Shown: one piece after another, positions 25,540 through 33,950 of the stretch
Layout: each line of letters starts with the position of its first letter
Position numbering within the stretch: position 1 is the stretch's first letter
Assembly (NCBI GenBank): GCA_963755635.1
Contig: CAVWKS010000010.1
Location: 1 to 64,000, forward strand
Direction: 5' to 3'
DNA from: AC-32 sp963755635
GTDB lineage: Bacteria > Actinomycetota > Thermoleophilia > Gaiellales > Gaiellaceae
DNA length: 64,000 bases
The notes under the pieces: generated by a model
What the model was told of the DNA's origin: nothing
Databases searched by the model: none
The model's input: the letters and a program-made list of their open reading frames with translations, nothing else
Position numbers and translations under genes: made by a program

Positions 25540-26627
25540 ACTGCCGCGGCCTCCGACTCCAGGCGCTCGCGCTCGGGCACCCCGTTCGGGTAGAGCACGA
25601 TCTTGCAGGCCTCGCCGGCGTCGAGCGCCTCGAACGCCTCGTCGAAGCGCTCGAGCGGCAGCTCGTGGGTGATCAGCGGCTTCAGGTCGACGACGCCGCT
25701 CTCCAGCAGCCAGCGCGTCCGGTACCAGGTCTCGAAGATCTTCCGTCCGCTGACCGCCTGCACCGTGAGGTTCTTGAAGATCAGCGACTCCGCGACGTCG
25801 ATCTCGACGGGCCGCTCGGGAATCCCGAAGAGGACGACCTTACCGCCGTTGCGCGCGATGCGAAAAGCGTCTGCGACCGCGCGCCCGGCTCCCGACATCT
25901 CGAAGACGACGTCGAAGCCGAGGCCCTCGTGGTGCTCCAGGAACCAGCCCGCTTCGTCTTCCACGGCCTCCACGTCGACGACCGCGCTCGCGCCCATCCG
26001 CTTCGCCAGCTCGAGCCGGAACGCCGTCCGGTCGGCGGCGAGCACGACGGCCGCGCCCGAGGCGTGCGCGATCGCGATCGTGAAGAGGCCCACCGGGCCG
26101 CAGCCGAGGACCACGACCGACCGGCCCGCGAGGTCCTGCTCGCTGGTCGCGAAGACCGCGTTGCCGAACGGCTCCTGGAGGGTCGCGATCTCGGGGGGAA
26201 GCTTGTCGCGGTCGTTCTGCCAGATGACCGACTCAGGCACAGCGACGTACGGCGCGAACGCCCCGTCGCGGTCGACCCCGAGGATCCGCGTGCTCTCACA
26301 CATATGCCCGTGCCCCGTCCGGCAGTGGAAGCAGGCGCCGCAGGTGACATGGCTCTCGGCCGAGACGTAGTCGCCGACGACGACGTTCCGGACTCCGGGG
26401 CCGGTCTCGACGACCGTGCCCGCCCACTCGTGGCCGAGGGTCAGCGGCGGCGCGATCCGGCGCTGCGCCCAGCCGTCCCAGCGCCAGATGTGCAGGTCGG
26501 TTCCGCAGACGCTCGCGGCCTCGACCTCGACGAGGACCTCGCCGTCACCCGGTTCGGGGACGGGCACCTCGACGAGCTGTAGCCCGGGCTCTGGCCCGAG
26601 CTTGCGGAGCGCGAACATCGTGTTCAT
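25536..26627 (-). CDS. tdh: L-threonine 3-dehydrogenase (zinc, medium-chain)
   Basis: 363 residues. Oxidises threonine to 2-amino-3-ketobutyrate with NAD. The catalytic zinc ligands are in SVCGTDLHIWRWDGW near 41 and LGHEWAGTV near 69; the structural zinc loop is CGACFHCRTGHGHMC near 97-111. The Rossmann motif VVLGCGPVGLFTIAIAHASG is near 174. VCGTDxHIWxWD is characteristic of threonine dehydrogenase among alcohol-dehydrogenase relatives. The gene heads a tdh-kbl-CBS operon, transcribed away from the magnesium ATPase. The ATG at 26627 is preceded by an in-frame GTG, either of which could serve. Confidence 0.93.
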   Translation of the reverse strand: MNTMFALRKLGPEPGLQLVEVPVPEPGDGEVLVEVEAASVCGTDLHIWRWDGWAQRRIAPPLTLGHEWAGTVVETGPGVRNVVVGDYVSAESHVTCGACFHCRTGHGHMCESTRILGVDRDGAFAPYVAVPESVIWQNDRDKLPPEIATLQEPFGNAVFATSEQDLAGRSVVVLGCGPVGLFTIAIAHASGAAVVLAADRTAFRLELAKRMGASAVVDVEAVEDEAGWFLEHHEGLGFDVVFEMSGAGRAVADAFRIARNGGKVVLFGIPERPVEIDVAESLIFKNLTVQAVSGRKIFETWYRTRWLLESGVVDLKPLITHELPLERFDEAFEALDAGEACKIVLYPNGVPERERLESEAAAV

Positions 26628-26750
26628 CACGCAAAGGCTGCCTCCATTCGGCCCGCATGCCATCCGTAGCTCGCCGCAGGCAGTGTCGGCAGGTTCCCGG
26701 ATGCCCCGCGGGGCCGATAGCTCGATCATGCGGCAACGAGAGGAGCACCG
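26628..26750. promoter_or_regulatory. Divergent region between tdh and the P-type ATPase
   Basis: 123 bases that must hold promoters for both directions. It contains a 12-base perfect GC palindrome, GCCCCGCGGGGC, at 26703-26714, but such palindromes are common at this base composition. No clear -35/-10 boxes or known Mg2+-sensing fold can be made out by eye. Confidence 0.25.
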
Positions 26751-26900
26751 ATGGCGAAGACGCGGAATCGGACAGCCCGCCGGCGGCCGCCGCACGTGAT
26801 GCGGGTCGGCAAGACGCAACGCGACCGGGAGTCTGGGGCGTGGGCGCACCACCGGCACAACAAGGATCTGCGCCGCCTGGAAAACAGCGGGCGCATCTGA
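26751..26900 (+). CDS. Small basic ORF upstream of P-type ATPase (leader peptide or displaced N-terminus)
   Basis: The ATG at 26751 has AGAGGAG about six bases upstream and encodes 49 residues rich in Arg, Lys and His (begins MAKTRNRTARRRPPHVMR), ending at a TGA inside the ATPase frame. No family is recognised. Two readings are possible. It may be a translated leader controlling the ATPase, as short ORFs do for some bacterial Mg2+ transporters. Or it may be the real ATPase N-terminus put out of frame by a missing base near 26880, because basic N-termini are usual there and similar breaks abound in this window. The span 26751-29446 is one base short of a multiple of three, which fits the second reading. 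Confidence 0.4.
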   Translation: MAKTRNRTARRRPPHVMRVGKTQRDRESGAWAHHRHNKDLRRLENSGRI

Positions 26901-29446
26901 AGGCGAGCCCCGAGCTCGACCGGCTCGCGGCCCTCGAACCGGCCGCGGCGCTCGACGCGCTCGGGGCGCATAACGACGGGCTGACCGAGGACGAGTCGCT
27001 CGAGCGGCGCGAGCAGTTCGGCCGGAACGAGCTCGGCACGAAGGGCCGGGCGGCACTGGCGGTGCTCGCGCAGCAGTTCAAGAGCCCGCTGCTCGGCCTG
27101 CTGCTTGCAGCCGCTGCCGTCTCGATCGGCGTCGGCGAGCGGACCGACGGAGGGATCATCCTCGCGATCGTCTTCCTGAGCGTCGGGCTCGGGTTCTTCA
27201 ACGAGTACCGCAGCGAGCGGACGCTGGCGGCGCTGAGCGAGCGGACGGGACGGCGCGCAACGGTCCTGCGCGAGGGCAAGGCGGTGGAGGTGGCCGCCGC
27301 CGAGCTCGTTCCCGGAGACGTCTGCCTGCTCCAGGCCGGAGACGTCGTGCCGGCGGACCTGCGGCTGCTCGAGGCCAACGAATTGACTGTCGAGGAGGCG
27401 GCGCTCACCGGCGAGCCGTACCCGGCCGAGAAGGTCACCGCCGCAACCGAGAACGGCTCCGGAGAGATCCACGCCGACTGCGCCTACAGCGGAACGGTCG
27501 TCCGGAGCGGCCGCGGCGTCGGCGTCGTCGGCGCAACGGGTGCAGCGACACGGCTCGGCCAGGTCGCGGGCGGCCTGAGCGAGCACCAGCCTCCGACCGC
27601 CTTCCAGCGCGGGCTCAACTCGTTCGCAGGCCTGCTCGCGAAGGTGACGCTGGTGCTGACCGTCTTCATCTTCGTCGCCAACGCCGCACTCGGGCGGCCG
27701 CTCTTGCACGCGCTGCTGTTCTCGCTCGCGATTGCCGTCGGGTTGACCCCGCAGCTGCTGCCGGCGATCGTCACCGTCAGCCTCTCCACGGGCGCCCGCC
27801 GGATGGCGCAGCGGGCGGTGCTCGTCAAGCGGCTCGTCGCGATCGAGGACCTCGGTGACGCCGACATCCTGTTCACCGACAAGACGGGCACCCTCACCGA
27901 AGGGCGGATCCGCTTCCTCGAGGCCGTCACGCCCGCAGGCAAGCCCGCCCCTCAGCTGGCACGCCTCGGCCTGCTGTGCAGCGAGCTCTCCTTCGAGCAC
28001 GGAGCGGTCCCGCTCGGAAACACCTTGGACATTGCGCTCTGGTCGGGCCTCGATCCCTCCGTCGCCTCCGCCGAGCTCGCCGCCGCGAAGCGCGTCGCGA
28101 CGATGCCGTTCACCTTCGAGCGCCGGCGTACGTCCGTCGTGCTCGAAGAGCGCACCGGTCGTCGCCTGCTCTGCAAGGGCGCCGCCGAGGAGGTGCTGGC
28201 GCGCTGCGTAGATGTTCCTGCCGCTGCGCAGGCGACGCTCGACCAGCTGCTCGCGGCGGGACACCGGACGCTCGCCCTGGCGGAGAGGCAGATCGAGGCG
28301 AAGGAGTCCTACGACGAGCGCGACGAGAGCGGCCTCGAGCTGCTCGGCTTCCTGGTCTTCGCCGATCCGCCCAAGCCCGACGCGGCCGAGTCGGTCGCGC
28401 GGCTGCGAAAGCTCGGCATCGAACTGAAGGTGCTGACAGGCGACCACGAGCGAACGGCCGCATACGTGTGCGGCGAGGTCGGCGTCAAGGTCAAGGGCAT
28501 CGCCCGCGGCAGCGACCTCGCCGGCCTCGACGAGAAGGCCCTCGCCGAGCTCGTCAAGCGGACGACCGTCTTCGCGCGCGTGGGGCCGGAGCAAAAGGCG
28601 GCGCTCGTGGCGGCGGCTCAGAGCAGCGGCGACGACGTCGCGTTCCTCGGCGACGGGGTCAACGATGCGGTCGCCCTGCACCGGGCCGACGTCGGCATCT
28701 CGGTCGACACCGCGGTCGACGTCGCCAAGGAGGCCGCGGACGTCGTCCTGCTCGAGAAGAGCCTCTCCGTGCTCGCCGACGGCGTCGTCGAGGGGCGGCG
28801 GATCTTCGCGAACACCATGAAGTACGTCCTGATGGGGACAAGCTCGAACTTCGGGAACATGTTCAGCGCGGCCGGCGGCTCGCTCTTCCTCCCCTTCCTG
28901 CCGATGCTGCCGAGCCAGATCCTGCTGAACAACCTGCTCTACGACTGCTCGGAGCTGACGATCCCGACCGACAACGTGGACGAGGAGCTGCTCGAGCGGC
29001 CCGAGCACTGGGACATCAAGTTCATCCGCCGCTTCATGATGTTCTTCGGCCCGATCAGCTCCGCCTACGACTTCATGACCTTCGGCGTGATGATCTGGGT
29101 GTTCGATGCGGGCGCGCCGCTCTTCCACACCGGCTGGTTCGTCGAGTCGCTCGCGACGCAGTCGCTGGTGGTCTTCGTGATCCGGACCCGGCGCGTGCCC
29201 TTCATCCGCAGCCGGCCGAGCCGGCCGCTGCTCGCGACGACGCTCGCGGTCGTGCTCGTCGGGCTCCTCCTGCCCTACTCGCCGCTCGCGCACGTGCTCG
29301 GCTTCAAGCCGCTGCCCGCGCTTTTCCTGGCGATCCTGGCCGTCATGGCCGTGACCTACCTCGCCGTGGCGGAGGCGGGGAAGGCGTTCTTCTACAGCCG
29401 GCGGCGGCAGCGTAGTTCCCCGCAGCCGGATCAGAGCACGCCCTGA
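26840..29446 (+). CDS. Magnesium-translocating P-type ATPase (P3B, MgtA-like)
   Basis: About 868 residues from a GTG at 26840; the true start is uncertain (see the small ORF before it). The N-terminal cytosolic part ELDRLAALEPAAALDALGAH precedes the first helices. The actuator domain has ANELTVEEAALTGEPYP, and the phosphorylation site is the Asp of ILFTDKTGTLTEG. Nucleotide-site segments include LLCKGAAEEVLARC and LKVLTGDHERTAAYVCGEVG, with the hinge FLGDGVNDAVALHRADVGIS. Late helices include LPSQILLNNLLYDCSELTIP and DNVDEELLERPEHWDIKFI, typical of MgtA/MgtB. It imports Mg2+ into the cytosol at the cost of ATP. Confidence 0.88.
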   Translation: MGAPPAQQGSAPPGKQRAHLKASPELDRLAALEPAAALDALGAHNDGLTEDESLERREQFGRNELGTKGRAALAVLAQQFKSPLLGLLLAAAAVSIGVGERTDGGIILAIVFLSVGLGFFNEYRSERTLAALSERTGRRATVLREGKAVEVAAAELVPGDVCLLQAGDVVPADLRLLEANELTVEEAALTGEPYPAEKVTAATENGSGEIHADCAYSGTVVRSGRGVGVVGATGAATRLGQVAGGLSEHQPPTAFQRGLNSFAGLLAKVTLVLTVFIFVANAALGRPLLHALLFSLAIAVGLTPQLLPAIVTVSLSTGARRMAQRAVLVKRLVAIEDLGDADILFTDKTGTLTEGRIRFLEAVTPAGKPAPQLARLGLLCSELSFEHGAVPLGNTLDIALWSGLDPSVASAELAAAKRVATMPFTFERRRTSVVLEERTGRRLLCKGAAEEVLARCVDVPAAAQATLDQLLAAGHRTLALAERQIEAKESYDERDESGLELLGFLVFADPPKPDAAESVARLRKLGIELKVLTGDHERTAAYVCGEVGVKVKGIARGSDLAGLDEKALAELVKRTTVFARVGPEQKAALVAAAQSSGDDVAFLGDGVNDAVALHRADVGISVDTAVDVAKEAADVVLLEKSLSVLADGVVEGRRIFANTMKYVLMGTSSNFGNMFSAAGGSLFLPFLPMLPSQILLNNLLYDCSELTIPTDNVDEELLERPEHWDIKFIRRFMMFFGPISSAYDFMTFGVMIWVFDAGAPLFHTGWFVESLATQSLVVFVIRTRRVPFIRSRPSRPLLATTLAVVLVGLLLPYSPLAHVLGFKPLPALFLAILAVMAVTYLAVAEAGKAFFYSRRRQRSSPQPDQSTP

Positions 29447-29480
29447 TGCCCGTGTCGCGACGGCGGGCGACGATCGGCCC

Positions 29481-30618
29481 ATGAGCACCGTCTCGAAGGA
29501 AGCCGACCTTGCCGGCCCGGGCATCGGCGACTACGCCGAGCTCGAGCACGTTCTGCCCGACGACTACACCCCATTGCTCTCGCCCAGGGAGACGATGGAG
29601 GCGCTCTACGCGGCGAAGCGCCTGATCGAGGACCGGCTCTGCGAGGAGCTGAACCTGACCCTCGTCCAGGTGCCGCTGATCGTCGACACCGACAGCGGCG
29701 TCAACGACTACCTCGACCGCGACGGCTCGCGCACACCGATCCAGTTCCACATCTCGAACGACCGCGACGTCCACCCGATCGAGGCCGAGGTCGTCCAGGC
29801 CGCGACGAAGTGGAAGCGGATGGCCCTGCGGCAGTTCGGCATGCAGCCCGGCGAGGGCCTGCTGACCGACATGCGCGCCGTCCGAAAGGACTACTTCCTC
29901 GACCACGACCACTCGTGCTACGTCGACCAATGGGACTGGGAGCGGGCGATCGGCGAAGAGGACCGGACGCTCGAGCACCTGACCGAGGCCGTCAAGTCGA
30001 TCTGGAAGGTGATCAAGGAGGCCGACACGATGCTGCGCGAGCGCTGGCCTGCGCTCGCCGACGCGCGCTATCCGGAGCTACCGGACGAGCTCGAGCTCAT
30101 GCACGCCGAGGACATCCTGGCCGAGTACCCCGATCTGCCGCGCAAGCAGCGCGAGACGCAGATCCTGCAGGAGCATCCCGCGATCTTCATCTACGGGATC
30201 GGCTGGACGCTCGCCGACGGCTTCCCACACGAGCTCCGCGCTGCCGACTACGACGACTGGTCCACGGAGACGGTCTCCGCGGACGGCCGGCCGATGCACG
30301 GCCTGAACGGCGACATCCTCGTCTGGAACCCGGTCACCCGCCGGCGGCACGAGCTGATGTCGGGCGGGATCCGCGTGACGAAGGAGTCGCTCGTCCGCCA
30401 GCTCGAGCCTCTCGGGCCAGCTCGACTTCCTCGAGCTCCCGTACCACCAGGCGATCATGCGCGACGAGATCCCTCTGTCGATCGGCGCCGGGATCGGCCA
30501 GTCGCGGACGATGATGCTGCTCCTCCGCAAGGCGCACCTCGGCGAGGTCAGCGTGAGCGTCTGGCCGCAGGTGCTGAAGGACATGTGCGCCGCGCGGAAC
30601 ATCGACGTGCTCGAGTAG
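29481..30618 (+). CDS. asnA: Aspartate-ammonia ligase, AsnA type (one-base frameshift near 30409)
   Basis: Makes asparagine from aspartate, ammonia and ATP. Class II aminoacyl-tRNA synthetase-like fold: LIEDRLCEELNLTLVQVPLI, DRDGSRTPIQFHISND, AEVVQAATKWKRMALRQFG, DHSCYVDQWDWERAI and GDILVWNPVTRRRHELMSGG are the family segments. After LVRQLE one extra C near 30409-30410 shifts the frame. The adjacent frame gives LSGQLDFLELPYHQAIMRDE, then SIGAGIGQSRTMMLLLRKAH with the motif 3 Arg, ending in a TAG at 30618. Restored length is about 378 residues, longer than E. coli AsnA because of an N-terminal extension. Likely a sequencing break, as the tail is intact. Confidence 0.9.
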
Positions 30619-30665
30619 CGTTCCGCCGCGCCGGGCGCGGTTCTAGTCGAGAGGGGGACGCAGAG

Positions 30666-31133
30666 ATGGCATCGGATTTCGACGCCCAGCTGAAGGAAGA
30701 AGGCAAGAAGTTCGTGGAGCCGGACGAGGTGATCCTCGCCTCCGTCGTGGCGCGGGCCCGCGGCGCGGGGGTCGCTCAGGGCGGCGGCAACCTGGGCGCC
30801 TCGATGGTCGGCAGCGTGTGGACCGGCAAGTCGAGGGACGGCGCGGAGTCGGCCGGGCTCGAGCTGACGAGCCCGATGGCCCTCGCCCTCACTCAGAAGC
30901 GGCTGATCGTGTTCAAGATCGAGACGAGCGGGATGGGCAAGCCCAAGGGCGTCGTCGGGCTGCACAGCTCGGCGCCGCTCGAGGACGTCCAGTCGCTGAA
31001 GGTCAAGAGCCTGCTCGTCGGCAAGACGATGAAGGTCGCGCTGAACGGCGGCGAGGTCAAGCTGGAAGTCCCGGGCGGCCAAGACGCGAAGGGCTTCGCC
31101 GAGCAGTTCGAGCGGGCGAAGGCGAACGCCTGA
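30666..31133 (+). CDS. Small PH-like/YokE-type protein
   Basis: 155 residues from the ATG at 30666, behind a G-rich ribosome site. A helical N-terminus (DFDAQLKEEGKKFVEPDEVI) is followed by strands: ALALTQKRLIVFKIE, LEDVQSLKVKSLLVGKTMKV and NGGEVKLEVPGGQDAKGFAE. They resemble bacterial PH or YokE-like folds, where LTQKRLIVFK is the common core motif. A Gly-rich loop (GVAQGGGNLGASMVGSVW) sits between. No enzymatic residues, signal peptide or membrane segment. Function unknown. It lies 47 bases after asnA on the same strand and ends three bases from a convergent methyltransferase. Confidence 0.65.
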   Translation: MASDFDAQLKEEGKKFVEPDEVILASVVARARGAGVAQGGGNLGASMVGSVWTGKSRDGAESAGLELTSPMALALTQKRLIVFKIETSGMGKPKGVVGLHSSAPLEDVQSLKVKSLLVGKTMKVALNGGEVKLEVPGGQDAKGFAEQFERAKANA

Positions 31134-31136
31134 CGC

Positions 31137-31976
31137 TCAGACCTGCGGGCGAAGCAGGAAGATCATCGTCGGGTTGAGCGGCCCCAGGAGGCGCAGGAGC
31201 GGTGCGGGCGCGTCGCAGAGTAGTCGCACCGGCAGGCTCAGCTCCTCGAGCTCCTTGTAGACCCGCATCGCCGCGATCGTTGCCTCCTCGTGGTCGAAGC
31301 CGGCCTCGCCGAACAGGCGTTCAGCGCGGCCTCGCGTCGGGAGGTTGCAGTCGTAGTGGGTCCCCCGGTGGGCCGCCCGGACGTACGGGTCTGCGAAGCG
31401 CCTCGGAACCCAGCTCAGGAACGGCAGCCGGAAGTGCGGCTCGACCAGGCCCCAGCGGTTCGGGACGGCGAGGTAGCAGACGCCGTCCGGGCTCAGGACG
31501 CGCCTGACCTCGCGCAGGTGGTGAAGCTGGTCGGCCTGCTCGCCGACGTGCTCGATCACGTGGTTGGAGAGAACGACGTCGAATGAGCCGGGCTCGAAGG
31601 GCAGCTCCGTCCCGTCCACCTGCGTGAACTCGTAGCCATCGGTCGTCTTGCGCTGGTCGTTCACGTCCACCGCCGCGACGCGGCCGTTCGGCCCGACGAG
31701 CTCGGCCAGCGCGCTCGCGATGTAGCCGGAGCCCGCACCGATGTCGAGCAGGCGGGCACCCTCCAGCGGCCGGACCGTCTCGACGAGGCGAGCGATCTTC
31801 CGCGCCTTCAGCAAGCGCGAGTCGTGATCGAGGATCGCGTGCGGCTGCCGCTCCGCCGGAGCAGCGGTAGTGGAGGCGTCGACGCTCACTGCGGCCACGG
31901 TATCGGCGGTGTCGGCCGGCTCCTTGAGGGACGCCGGCGCAACGCCGATGAGGCTGGAGTGTCCGCGGAGGCTCAC
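31137..31976 (-). CDS. Class I SAM-dependent methyltransferase
   Basis: Up to 279 residues. LLDIGAGSGYIASALAELVG near residue 75 is SAM motif I, VAAVDVND the ribose contact, LPFEPGSFDVVLSNHVIEHV near 126 motif II, and VRRVLSPDGVCYLAVPNRWG motif III. The C-terminal part (THYDCNLPTRGRAERLFGEA) is typical of sugar or lipid methylases of glycan clusters. The GTG at 31976 would start only two bases from the divergent membrane gene, whose own ribosome site overlaps it. An inner GTG at 31889 would leave promoter space and still precede the conserved part. Substrate unknown; a role in block B is inferred from position. Confidence 0.83.
   Translation of the reverse strand: MSLRGHSSLIGVAPASLKEPADTADTVAAVSVDASTTAAPAERQPHAILDHDSRLLKARKIARLVETVRPLEGARLLDIGAGSGYIASALAELVGPNGRVAAVDVNDQRKTTDGYEFTQVDGTELPFEPGSFDVVLSNHVIEHVGEQADQLHHLREVRRVLSPDGVCYLAVPNRWGLVEPHFRLPFLSWVPRRFADPYVRAAHRGTHYDCNLPTRGRAERLFGEAGFDHEEATIAAMRVYKELEELSLPVRLLCDAPAPLLRLLGPLNPTMIFLLRPQV
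31967..31971 (+). promoter_or_regulatory. Ribosome binding site of LPG synthase-type gene
   Basis: GGAGG seven bases before the ATG at 31979. It lies inside the first codons of the longest reading of the divergent methyltransferase, which is one reason to suspect that gene starts later. Confidence 0.55.
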
Positions 31977-31978
31977 TC

Positions 31979-32991
31979 ATGAAGCGCGCGCTCCGCATGG
32001 CCGGGACCCTGCTGATCACGGGCGGGTGCGCGGCGTACCTCGTCTGGAAGATCGATCTCTCCCAGACGGCGCACGTGCTCGCAAACGTCCGGCCGGGCTA
32101 CTTCGCAGCTGCGCTCGCGCTGCTCTTCGCCACGATCCCGCCGCTCGCCTGGCGCTGGCGGCTGCTTCTACGGGCCCGCGGCATCGACGACAGCCTGCCG
32201 TGGCTGATGCGCGCGTACCTCGTCTCCTACGCGGCGGGTCAGGTGCTGCCGACATCCCTCGGCGGGGACGCCACCCGGATCTTCGAGACCTCACGCCGGC
32301 ACCCCGGACGCGGCGGCGACATCGCGGGCTCCGTCCTGCTCGAGCGCGCCATCGGCGGGGCGGCCACGCTCGTCCTGGCGGCGATCGGGTTCGGCCTTGC
32401 CTAGGGAGCTACGACGTCGGCGCCTATCTCTGGGTCGAGCTCGGCTTCGTCCTGGCGGCGGTCGCCCTGTTCGTGCTCCTCTTTGCTCGCTCCGCTCGGC
32501 CGCTGCTGGCACGCCTGGCGCCGGTGCTGCGGCTGGTCAAGCTCGAACGGCCGGTGCGGGCCGTCTACGAGGCGATGCACGCGTACCGCCGCGACGCAAG
32601 CGTCCTCGCGACGGCGTTCGCGGTGACGCTTGCCCTGCAGACGGTTCGGATCATCACGATCTGGCTCGTGGCGGAGGCCGTGCACGTCCACCTCTCGCCG
32701 CGGCCGTTCTTCGTCATGGGCCCGCTGCTCTTCCTCGTCATGCTGGTCCCGTTCACGATCAACGGCTTCGCGCTGCGCGAGTCGTTCTTCGTCAGCTTCC
32801 TCGGCAACCTCGGGGTTGCAGCCGACCCGGCCTTTGCCACCGGCTTCCTCTTCTTCTTGCTCTCGACGGGTCTGGCGCTGCCGGGAGCGGTGATCGTCCT
32901 CTGGGAGGGCCTGCTCGGCGCTAGCGCAGTGCGTCCTCGTAGACGGCGATCGTCTCCTCGATCACCTTCTGCCACGAGCAAAGCTCCGTGA
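31979..32991 (+). CDS. LPG synthase-type TM protein, flippase-like (one-base frameshift near 32401)
   Basis: The ATG at 31979 has GGAGG seven bases upstream. RMAGTLLITGGCAAYLVWKI and later helices give six to eight membrane spans, with the conserved SYAAGQVLPTSLGGDATRIF near 80. One base is missing near 32400-32403, where the frame hits TAG; the adjacent frame resumes SYDVGAYLWVELG and NGFALRESFFVSFLGNLGVA. The close paralogue at 51380 reads through this point without a break, which supports the repair. The family (UPF0104/AglD-like) sits in glycan loci and may move or modify lipid-linked substrates. The final 70 bases overlap the convergent GT4, so the real stop may be nearer 32927. Confidence 0.8.
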
Positions 32992-33943
32992 TCCAGGCGC
33001 GCGCGTTCTCGCCCAGGCGCCTGCGCAGGGCGGGGTCGGCGAGCAGACGGTCGATCGCCGCACGCAGCTCCTTCGGGTTGCCGGGCTCGACGAGGAGGCC
33101 GGTCTCCCCGTCGCGCACGAGGCCGAGCAGCCCACCGGTGGCCCCGGCCACCACGGCCCGGCCGTGCGCCATGGCCTCCGCGCAGACGACGCCGAAGCCC
33201 TCGCTGCGCGAGGGAACGACCACGACAGCGGCCCGGTTGAAGCGCTCCTCCAGCTCGGCCCGCGAGATGAAGCCGAGCGCGTCTGGGAAGAGGTGCCTGA
33301 GGGGGCCGTCGCCGGAGACGATCAGGTTGAGGCCCTCGCGCGCGGCCGCGAGGTCCTGCACGCCCTTCTCCGGCGAGAGCCGGCCGGTGTAGAAGACCTC
33401 CGGCGGGACGGCCTCCTCGCCAACCGTCTCGGGGATCTCGATCCCGATCGGGATGAAGCGGATGTTGCGGATGCCTGCCTGCTGCGCCGACTCGACGAGC
33501 GCCTGCGAGATGCAGATCGTGGCGCGCGCCCGGTGGCAGATGAAGCGCACGAGCCGCGGTTGCCGCCGCATCAACAGGAAGTCGTCGAGCGGCCCGCCCG
33601 AGATCGAGCCGAGCAGGCTGACCACGAACGGCTTGCCGGAGAAGAGCGCGATCACGCCGCCGGCGAGCCACATGGCGTGCACGAGGTCCGCGTCGCGGGC
33701 GGCTCGCCGCAGCGCCCGGATCATCGAGAGCGCGAGCAGCGGTGCGATCCAGGGCCGCCGCCGGACCGCGTGCATGATCCCGCCGCCCTGGTACGCGACC
33801 CCGTAGTCGTTGTAGACGCCGGGGTGCACGACCTCGACGTCGAGCCCCCGCGCCCGCAGCCGCTCGACCGGATCGGAGACGAATCGTCCCGCGAAGTCGT
33901 CCGCGTGCCGCGGGTACGAGGTCGTGAAGACGACGACCTTCAC
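32921..33943 (-). CDS. GT4 glycosyltransferase
   Basis: 340 residues. MKVVVFTTSYPRHADDFAGR opens the fold, and LVHAMWLAGGVIALFSGKPF, ICISQALVESAQQAGIRNIR and VFYTGRLSPEKGVQDLAAAR follow. The donor motif PSRSEGFGVVCAEAMAHGRA is near 243-262 with both glutamates. It is closely similar to the GT4 at 44403 through the whole length (SYPR start, TGRLSPEKG, GVVCAEAMA-GRPVVA), so the two are paralogues from one duplication. It lies seven bases after a GT2 gene on the same strand and ends inside the convergent membrane gene. Sugar specificity unknown. Confidence 0.88.
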   Translation of the reverse strand: MKVVVFTTSYPRHADDFAGRFVSDPVERLRARGLDVEVVHPGVYNDYGVAYQGGGIMHAVRRRPWIAPLLALSMIRALRRAARDADLVHAMWLAGGVIALFSGKPFVVSLLGSISGGPLDDFLLMRRQPRLVRFICHRARATICISQALVESAQQAGIRNIRFIPIGIEIPETVGEEAVPPEVFYTGRLSPEKGVQDLAAAREGLNLIVSGDGPLRHLFPDALGFISRAELEERFNRAAVVVVPSRSEGFGVVCAEAMAHGRAVVAGATGGLLGLVRDGETGLLVEPGNPKELRAAIDRLLADPALRRRLGENARAWITELCSWQKVIEETIAVYEDALR

Positions 33944-33950
33944 CGGTCGG

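Noticed and set aside
24340..26627. kbl as BioF or 5-aminolevulinate synthase
   Set aside because: The fold is shared, but the immediate ATGA coupling with a threonine dehydrogenase makes glycine C-acetyltransferase far more likely.
26703..26714. Perfect 12-base palindrome GCCCCGCGGGGC as an operator for tdh or the ATPase
   Set aside because: Made only of G and C, such palindromes are expected often at this composition; no second copy or promoter alignment supports it.
29481..31133. Fusion of asparagine synthetase with the PH-like protein
   Set aside because: An extra base at 30409 destroys the asnA stop in this frame. The correct frame stops at 30618 and the PH-like gene has its own ATG at 30666.
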